This document shows, one piece after another, positions 5,617 through 10,983 of a DNA stretch of 10,983 nt; position 1 is the stretch's first letter, and each line of letters opens with the position of its first letter. The stretch is taken from the NCBI GenBank assembly GCA_015657535.1, contig JADHZB010000287.1, positions 1 through 10,983 of the forward strand, in the 5' to 3' direction. Under the pieces are notes generated by a model. It was not told where the DNA came from. It did not search any database and was given only the letters and a program-made list of their open reading frames with translations. The stretch comes from Nephromyces sp. MM_2019 (taxonomy: Eukaryota > Apicomplexa > Aconoidasida > Nephromycida). The translations under genes were made by a program, and so were the position numbers.

Positions 5617-8182
5617 GTGTGTGTATGTGTGTGTATGTATATACGTGAGTGTTTGTGTCTATTTGTATGTTTATGTTATGTTTATGTGTGTGTGTGTGTA
5701 TGTGTATGCATGAGTTTCTGTCTGTGCATGAGTTTTATGTCCCCATGAGTTTTGTGTGTGCATGAGTTTTGGTGTGTGTATGAACGTATGTATCTCTCGT
5801 GCGTAACGTTGTAATTTTATTAAATAAACCCAATATATAATTATATAAAGCAAACACAATTTTTCTCAGCAATATATATATATGCATATCCTACACGATA
5901 GATATATCAAATATCTTTAATGTGTGCACACTTTTAGGTTGATATACCCTACAAATCTACACACAAAGGTGTTATGCATGCCTGTGGACATGATGCACAC
6001 ACAACAATGTTATTAGGGGCAGCAAAGATGCTTAAGGCACACGAAAAAGAGTTGAAAGTAATTTCAAAACTTATTTTGAATTATACACACATTTTCTAAC
6101 ATACCTAAAATGAAACACACTTATATACAAACTCATTAACTCATAATAGTATGTAGCGTAGCTTTATACACACAACCTATACTCCTTATCACTAAGTATA
6201 TCAAACTAACTCTATTTATTTCCATTTTAGAAGCTTAAATTATGTGTAAAAACTTCAACTCTATTATACCTAACTACTATACACACAATCTACTTACCCA
6301 ACCAAATACACACATATATATATATATATATAACTTACCATAAATATTATCACCCGTGACAATTTTATTTTCCCCTACCCATTAATGTACAAATCTTAAC
6401 AGCGTCTCTCTCCTCTTCCCCTTTCACCCTACAATTCCTCCCTCTACACACACATCTATCCACTCACTACATAGGCACACATATACACACACATACATAC
6501 ACACTCATACAAATATCCACACACACAAACACACACACACAAACACACAAACACACATACACACACACACAAACAATACTCCCACCCACCCACTCACAAT
6601 ACACCCACCCACTCACTCACAATACACCCACCCACTCACTCACAATACACACACCCACAATACACCCACCCACTCACTCACAATACACACACCCACAATA
6701 CACACAAACGCATATACCTATACCCCCTTTATTACATGATAGGGCACAGTAAAATTATTTTTTCAGCCCGCAGAAGAAATTGGGGGGGGCGCTATAAATA
6801 TGGTAGCTGAGGGGGCCCTAACAGATTATCCACCTGTTCAGGCTATGTATGGTTTTCATATAACACCCGTTACACACACAGGGGCTATATTAAGTAATTA
6901 TGGTCCAATTACAGCCTCTGCAAATATGTTTACAATTACAGTGTGTGGTAAAGGGGGACATGCATCGTTACATCATTTAACTGTAGACCCTATACCTGCT
7001 GCAGTAGCTATAGCACAAAATTTATACACATTTTCTGCAAGAGAACTTTACTTCCAAACAGATAAAACAGGTGTGATTACAATTGCTGATTTACACACAC
7101 ACAATAATGAATCATATAATGTTATACCGGACACAATGGTTATGAAGGGAACTGTACGTACACTTAATCAAAACCAAACAAAATTTATTATGAAACGCAT
7201 GGAAGAAATTGTACAACACACAAGTAATTTACACCACACACACACTACCCTTGAATTCTTATCACCTGAAGGTTCATTACCTACTTATAATGACCCAAAT
7301 TTATATAATTTTTTTGCTAAGGTGGCCCCACAGGCCGCCTCTGATTACACACTTGGTGTACGCCTCCCCTCATTAGGGGGAGAAGATTTTGCTTACTTCT
7401 CACAAAAAGTTCCCTCTCTCTTTACATATCTTGGAATTGGGTAATATATATATATGTGTGTGTGTTTAGAGGGTAGTGGGGTTGTGTATGTGTGTGTGTA
7501 TAGGGGAGATATATCGATTGTTTGTTTTATATATATTTGAATTTGCGTAGGGTCGGGGTATATAAGGTTTATATATATATTTATATATATATATATATAT
7601 ATGTCCTTAGCTATGTTTTTTTCTCTTTATATATATATGAATATATGGACAATACTCATACTACATAGCACACAATACACACACAATACACACACAATAA
7701 ACACACAATATACACACAATATAAACACAATATACACAGTACACCACACACACCACACAAACAACACACACCCAATGTACACATAATATACACAATACAC
7801 CACACACACAATACACACAACATACACCACACACATAACACACACCACACACATAACACACATTACACACACCACACGCAATACACACACCACACACATA
7901 ACACACATCACACACATAACACACATTACACACACCACACGCAATACACACACCACACGCAATACACATACCACACACAATACACACACAATACACACAC
8001 ACACATTTAGGAGTGGACAAGTTGGTGAATATCCTACCAATGTACCATATCATTCACCAAAATTTGTTATGGATGAAAACCTCTTACCTAGGGCGAGTGC
8101 ATTTTACACATTTTTGGCCTTTGAAACATTGGAAAATTATCTGACAAATCACACACACACTTCTGAAAATGATGAATTATAA
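4789..8182 (+). CDS. Gene B: M20D-family amidohydrolase with signal peptide and C-terminal NDEL, 5 exons, 446 aa
   Basis: Exons are 4789-4995, 5381-5524, 5938-6057, 6743-7440 and 8011-8182 (stop TAA 8180-8182), joined in phases 0, 0, 0 and 2. Paralogue of gene A, with the same predicted two-metal amide or N-acyl hydrolase chemistry. Residues 1 to about 22 are a hydrophobic signal peptide. TTGWG, the AQIGTG loop and RADFDALP lie in exon 2. HACGHDAH is in exon 3 (C133, H135). FFQPAEE (E168, E169), GFH (H196), GKGGH (H230), NVIPD and LGGEDF are in exon 4. The last ligand, H404 in HSPKF, is in exon 5. All key residues are present, so it is not an evident pseudogene. CACACA tracts encode THT, HTH, HHTHT and HTHT. 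The final four residues, NDEL, resemble an ER-retrieval signal. Exon 4 starts at 6743 because that restores the GTVKLFFQ strand before PAEE. Exon joints were checked against gene A; substrate unknown. Confidence 0.92.
4996..5380 (+). other. Gene B intron 1 (385 nt, phase 0), almost entirely CA repeat
   Basis: The donor is CTATCA|GTATGA and the acceptor is ACACACACAG|TCACTA. It joins YIQDILS to [11 protein letters not shown], which aligns with FIKDELTKMGVNFTEGWG of gene A. Retention would hit an immediate in-frame TGA (4999-5001). Nearly the whole intron is (AC)n with interspersed TATAATTT-like blocks, and the array itself provides the acceptor context. Confidence 0.88.
5037..5380. repeat. Composite (AC)n / TAYAATTTAC array inside gene B intron 1
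   Basis: Long AC runs are punctuated by TATTATTTAC (5059), TATGATTTAC (5091), TACAATTTAC (5201, 5227) and TATAATTTAC (5253, 5279, 5361). The four blocks from 5201 to 5279 are spaced exactly 26 nt apart, forming a short minisatellite. Confidence 0.9.
5525..5640. repeat. (GT)n-(GTAT)n-(GT)n compound microsatellite at gene B intron 2 donor
   Basis: A GT run starts at the donor site, changes to GTAT tetranucleotide repeats (about 5541-5575), then returns to a long GT run with GC and TATG interruptions. Confidence 0.92.
5525..5937 (+). other. Gene B intron 2 (413 nt, phase 0), TG-rich
   Basis: The donor is GATGAAGAG|GTGTGT, the first bases of a long (GT)n tract. The acceptor is CACTTTTAG|GTTGAT. 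It joins PIDEE to [11 protein letters not shown], matching the PVHEENDFPFKST segment of gene A, which has no intron here. The contents are (GT)n, (GTAT)n and then AT-rich sequence. Confidence 0.88.
6313..6332. repeat. (AT)n microsatellite in gene B intron 3
   Basis: Perfect AT run in the middle of the intron, following a short CACACA stretch. Confidence 0.85.
6520..6705. repeat. CA tract plus CACCCACTCACTC minisatellite in gene B intron 3
   Basis: CA-rich sequence leads into tandem blocks. A 23-nt type contains ACAATACACCCACCCACTC, and a 15-nt type reads ACAATACACACACCC. The two alternate in the second half of the array, an ordered higher-level structure. Confidence 0.85.
7570..7602. repeat. 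(TA)n tract in gene B intron 4
   Basis: TA dinucleotide run with one T-T interruption, about 130 nt after the intron 4 donor. Confidence 0.85.
7851..7978. repeat. 64-nt tandem duplication in CA-rich part of gene B intron 4
   Basis: The ordered string beginning CATAACACACATTACACACA and running through CCACACGCAATACACAC occurs at 7851 and again at 7915, 64 nt apart. Smaller ACCACACGCAATACACAC units are repeated within it. Confidence 0.8.
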
Positions 8183-8185
8183 ACA

Positions 8186-8191
8186 AATAAA
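8186..8191 (+). terminator. Candidate polyadenylation signal AATAAA of gene B
   Basis: An exact AATAAA lies 4 nt after the gene B stop codon. The hexamer is common by chance in DNA this AT-rich, and its use in this organism is unknown. Confidence 0.25.
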
Positions 8192-8284
8192 TATATGTTG
8201 ATTTGATTAGATTTAAATAATATGTTTAGCCAGCAAAAATTTTTGACGTTGAATAAGCGATTTTGCATACATTATAAACCATAG

Positions 8285-8510
8285 TATGTATGTAAATATA
8301 TGTGTGTAGATATAAATATGTATTCATTATGTGTGTATGTAAATATATATGTGTGAATATATATATGTATTCACAATGTGTGTGTGTGTAAGTATATGTA
8401 TCTATATATGTTTTCATTATGTGTGTGTGTAAATATATATGTATAGATATATATACGTATTCATTATGTGTGGTTATAAATATATGTATCTAAATGTGTA
8501 AGTTTATGTG
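8285..8510. repeat. Degenerate tandem repeat of about 47 nt, TG/TA-rich
   Basis: The core TATTCATTATGTGTG recurs at about 8321, 8368 (TATTCACAATG variant), 8411 (TTTTCATTATG variant) and 8459. Spacing is 47, 43 and 48 nt, and the cores are separated by TGTAAATATATATG-like linkers. Confidence 0.75.
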
Positions 8511-8694
8511 CACAAACAAGTTTTTACTAACAATTTTGTTTTTTATATAGAAAACAAACTATTGATTATCTTTTTGTTAATATTGAATCTTATTTTTTCA
8601 AATTTTTTTTAGAGCCAAAATTTTTATTAATTTATAAACACATTCATTTAATTGCAGTTAATATTATATACACTGAAATAATTACTCCTTACAC

Positions 8695-8820
8695 ACACAG
8701 ACACACATAATGCACTTATAAATTTTATATATACACATGATGCACTTATAAATCATATTAACACACATAATGCATTCATAAACTATATACACACACATAA
8801 TATATTCATAAATTATACAC
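8695..8820. repeat. Degenerate tandem repeat of about 30 nt, ACACATAATGCAYTYATAAA
   Basis: Four copies near 8702, 8733, 8761 and 8793 share ACACATRATGCA or ACACATAATA followed by TTCATAAA or CTTATAAA and an AT-rich linker. Confidence 0.75.
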
Positions 8821-9209
8821 ACTACAAATATAATATTTTTATACCTAAAAATACTTAAAAACAAATACTTTTTAAAACTTACTGATTTCACAAACAAATA
8901 TCAAATAAGTATTATAAATTAAGGACTCAAGCATGTACACATAAACACAAAATACACACACCACACTTACACACAAAATACACATAACACACACACGTAT
9001 ACATACATAAAACTCACCAAAATACATAAAATTCACACATACAAAAATTTAAACACTAAATACATACACCCACACATAAACACCAAATGCATACACACAT
9101 ATACATTAAAATTAAACACACATAAAAAACACAGATACCAATAAAAAATCACACACTCAAAACACACAAATATAAAAACATATACACGTTCAAAAAAAAA
9201 CACACACAC

Positions 9210-9260
9210 AAAACATATAAACACTCAAAACATATAAACACTCAAAACATATAAACACTC
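9210..9260. repeat. Three exact copies of a 17-nt tandem repeat
   Basis: The unit AAAACATATAAACACTC is present at 9210-9226, 9227-9243 and 9244-9260 with no differences. Confidence 0.92.
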
Positions 9261-9403
9261 AAAACACACACACACATAAAATATACATGCTCAAAACACA
9301 CACACATATACATGCTCAAAACACACACACATATACATGCTCAAAACACACACACACACATATACATGCTCAAAACACACACACACACAAAACATATAAA
9401 CAC
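9261..9403. repeat. 25-nt-class tandem repeat AAAA(CA)nTATACATGCTC
   Basis: Units at 9261-9292, 9293-9317, 9318-9342 and 9343-9371 vary mainly in the length of the CA run. A final partial unit (9372-9403) reverts to the ACATATAAACAC of the neighbouring 17-nt array, so the two arrays share ancestry (same AAAAC start and CTC end). Confidence 0.88.
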
Positions 9404-9698
9404 ACAAAAGAATTATTAATAATAAATATATTATGAAATATATAATATAATTAATTAGAATATGTGCATTATTTTAATATCGTAAAAAATGGTGTGTGTG
9501 TGTTCGTTAAAAATTAGGTCGTATGTTATTATTTTTATAAAATTGGGTATATGTGTGTGAGTCTTAAAAATTTGGGGTGCGTGTGTGTAAAATTTTGTTA
9601 TTTAATTATGAAAATTATATATGCGTATGAGTCAATTTAGGGTGTGTGTATATGTGAAAATTGGGAAAATGTGTGATTTAATTGAATTGGGTAAATTA

Positions 9699-10020
9699 TG
9701 TGTGCATTAAATTTATTTAAGTGTGTGTGTGCATTAAATTTGGTTAAGTGTGTGTGTGCATTAAATTTATTTAAGTGTGTGTGTGCATTAAATTTATTTA
9801 AGTGTGTGTGTAAATTAAATTTGGTTAAGTGTGTGTGTAAATTAAATTTGGTCAAGTGTGTGTGTGCATTAAATTTGGTCAAGTGTGTGTGTGCATTAAA
9901 TTTATTTAAGTGTGTGTGTGCATTAAATTTGGTCAAGTGTGTGTGTGAATTAAATTTGGTTAAGTGTGTGTGTGAATTAAATTTGGTTAAGTGTGTGTGT
10001 AAATTAAATTTGGTTAAGTG
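9699..10020. repeat. 27-nt minisatellite, 12 tandem copies
   Basis: Each unit is a GT run followed by GCA, TAA or GAA, then TTAAATTT, then TATTTAA, GGTTAA or GGTCAA. The diagnostic base falls at 9705, 9732, 9759 and so on, an exact 27-nt period without indels. Because 27 is a multiple of three, both strands stay open through the array. Degenerate relatives of the unit lie upstream at 9490-9698. Confidence 0.95.
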
Positions 10021-10313
10021 CTTTAAAAGGGATAAACTATATATTGCATACAATGTCTGACTACAGGCTAAAATTTTCACACACAACCTAATTATAAATA
10101 TATTAAGTATTTACACACATATTATGTAAGTATATTAAATCATACCTAATTTACACACACATTATCTACTAATTATATTACAGAAAATAAAAAATCAAGA
10201 TTTATTATTATATACACCCAACATAAATGCAAATTGATTATTAAATACATACTCGCATTAAATTTAATTTTTAAATCATTACACATTATATATGTAACAC
10301 ACTACTCTAATTT

Positions 10314-10333
10314 ACACACACACACACACACAC
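10314..10333. repeat. (AC)n microsatellite
   Basis: Perfect AC run preceded by CTAATTT. The AATTTACACACAC junction is the same as in the gene B intron 1 array. Confidence 0.88.
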
Positions 10334-10499
10334 ATGTACACATACACATATGTTTTAACCAATTTATTAACAAACCCGTAATTATAAATTTGCACTCTCC
10401 CAAGATTTCTACACATTTAATTAATTTAATCACCCACACACATTTCTACTAATCTTACATACATTGTGCACTACCATTTTTTCTAGATACTTTACAACA

Positions 10500-10745
10500 C
10501 ATATATACACACATTTACACACATATACACATATATACACACATACACACATATACACGCATACACATACTTGTACACAAAGCAATGTAACTCACAGATA
10601 TCCTTATAAACACAGAACAATCTATATACTCCACATATCTTCCTTTCTAACTTTCACACACACACATCATACATACACACATCATACACACACACATTAT
10701 ACACACACACATCATACATACACATACATACATATATATATACAC
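10500..10745. repeat. CA/TA-rich simple-sequence region
   Basis: Irregular ACACATATATACACAC motifs at 10500-10570, then ACACACATCATACATAC-type repeats at 10655-10745, separated by about 85 nt of non-repetitive sequence. Confidence 0.75.
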
Positions 10746-10823
10746 ACGTAAATTCTGCAAGTATAAATTTAATCTAAACTATCAATACAATACAATCTAA
10801 TAATTTCTAAATAACTTATCTCA

Positions 10824-10873
10824 CCCCCTTATACTATCTCATCTCCCCCCAAAACATCACACCCCCACCCCCC
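10824..10873. other. C-run cluster (G-run cluster on the minus strand)
   Basis: C runs of 5, 6, 5 and 6 bases at 10824-10828, 10845-10850, 10862-10866 and 10868-10873. They sit in a pyrimidine-rich stretch (10800-10983) that contrasts with the AT/CA background. Confidence 0.7.
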
Positions 10874-10983
10874 ACTATCCAACCCTTACACACACACTAT
10901 AACTCTAACTCCCCTTATATACACACCCCCCACCTGTCCTTACACACATACATACACATACTATACCCTTTCCCCTAAGTTAT

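Larger units (their letters stand above)
6058..6742 (+). other. Gene B intron 3 (685 nt, phase 0), CA-rich with minisatellite
   Basis: The donor is GAGTTGAAA|GTAATT and the acceptor is ACATGATAG|GGCACAG. It joins HEKELK to [12 protein letters not shown], matching YESEIPGTVRFFFQPGEE of gene A, which is uninterrupted here. An upstream part of ordinary AT-rich sequence is followed by CA tracts and a CACCCACTCACTCACAATA-type tandem array. A second acceptor-like CAG lies 24 nt downstream (6764-6766). Confidence 0.85.
7441..8010 (+). other. Gene B intron 4 (570 nt, phase 2), CA/TA-rich
   Basis: The donor is ATTGG|GTAATA and the acceptor is CACATTTAG|GAGTGG. It joins YLGIG to SGQVGEYP and sits in the same Gly codon and phase as gene A intron 3. 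It starts TG-rich, passes through a (TA)n tract and ends in about 350 nt of irregular CA repeat containing a 64-nt tandem duplication. Confidence 0.88.
8183..10983. other. Long non-coding, repeat-dominated flank downstream of gene B
   Basis: About 2.8 kb with no supportable gene. It is a series of repeat blocks: a TG/TA 47-nt-spaced repeat (about 8285-8510), a CA repeat with TAATGCA cores (8695-8820), 17- and 25-nt tandem repeats (9210-9403), a 27-nt minisatellite (9699-10020), CA/TA tracts (10300-10745) and a C-rich end (10800-10983). Open frames across these blocks are low-complexity products of repeats. Confidence 0.65.

Noticed and set aside
5525..5748. Open frames of alternating Cys-Val and Tyr-Val in the TG array
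   Set aside because: Translation of (GT)n and (GTAT)n inside gene B intron 2.
6767..7440. Gene B exon 4 starting at the strong TTTTTTCAG acceptor
   Set aside because: This would drop the conserved GTVKLFFQ strand that aligns with GTVRFFFQ of gene A; kept only as a possible alternative site.
7627..8053. Cys/Val-rich open frames on the minus strand
   Set aside because: Antisense translation of the CA-rich part of gene B intron 4; overlapping frames are all low complexity.
4789..8182. Gene B as a pseudogene because the continuous frames are broken
   Set aside because: Every break is explained by a GT-AG intron in consistent phase, and all catalytic and metal-binding residues are intact.
9699..10020. 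CRISPR-like array
   Set aside because: Units are contiguous with no unique spacers, and the DNA is eukaryotic.
9637..10086. Repeat proteins on both strands (CVCALNLVK and HTHLTKFN units)
   Set aside because: A 27-nt period is a multiple of three, so any stop-free unit stays open on both strands. There is no unique domain, splice support or signal peptide. Kept only as a minisatellite.
10960..10983. Telomere-like repeat from CCCCTAAG near the right end
   Set aside because: A single occurrence with no tandem CCCTAA-type array.

Overview
This window is eukaryotic, AT-rich DNA packed with (CA)n/(TG)n, (TA)n and longer tandem repeats. It carries two spliced protein-coding genes and no other gene, tRNA or rRNA that I can support. 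Both genes need GT-AG introns, use the standard code (TAA is a real stop) and begin with a signal peptide. The organism is not identified. An AT-rich, intron-bearing protist, perhaps an alveolate or apicomplexan, is a low-confidence guess from composition alone.

Layout: 1-587 is repeat-poor to TG-rich flank. 588-2508 (minus strand) is gene A, four exons, 452 aa. 2509-4788 is a 2.3-kb divergent intergenic region. 4789-8182 (plus strand) is gene B, five exons, 446 aa, with four long introns filled with microsatellites. 8183-10983 is non-coding DNA made of successive tandem-repeat blocks, including a 12-copy 27-nt minisatellite at 9699-10020, and it ends in a C-rich stretch.

Genes A and B are head-to-head paralogues of the M20D metallopeptidase/amidohydrolase family (relatives of N-acyl-amino-acid, hippurate and IAA-amino-acid hydrolases). 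Both keep the complete metal-ligand and catalytic set: the HACGHD Cys and His, the QPxEE glutamate pair, a Gly-x-His, the GKGGH dimerisation-domain His, and the C-terminal His. Both are predicted to enter the secretory pathway. Only gene B ends in NDEL, which resembles an ER-retrieval signal, so the two enzymes may work in different compartments (lumen-retained versus secreted or vacuolar).

Only the last intron is shared by the paralogues (same phase, same Gly codon). The other introns are specific to one copy. Gene B is the more AT-rich and repeat-invaded copy: CA tracts occur in its introns, serve as splice-site context, and enter its coding sequence as His-Thr runs. Gene models were assembled by eye from reading frames, splice consensus and alignment of the two paralogues. 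No transcript evidence was available.
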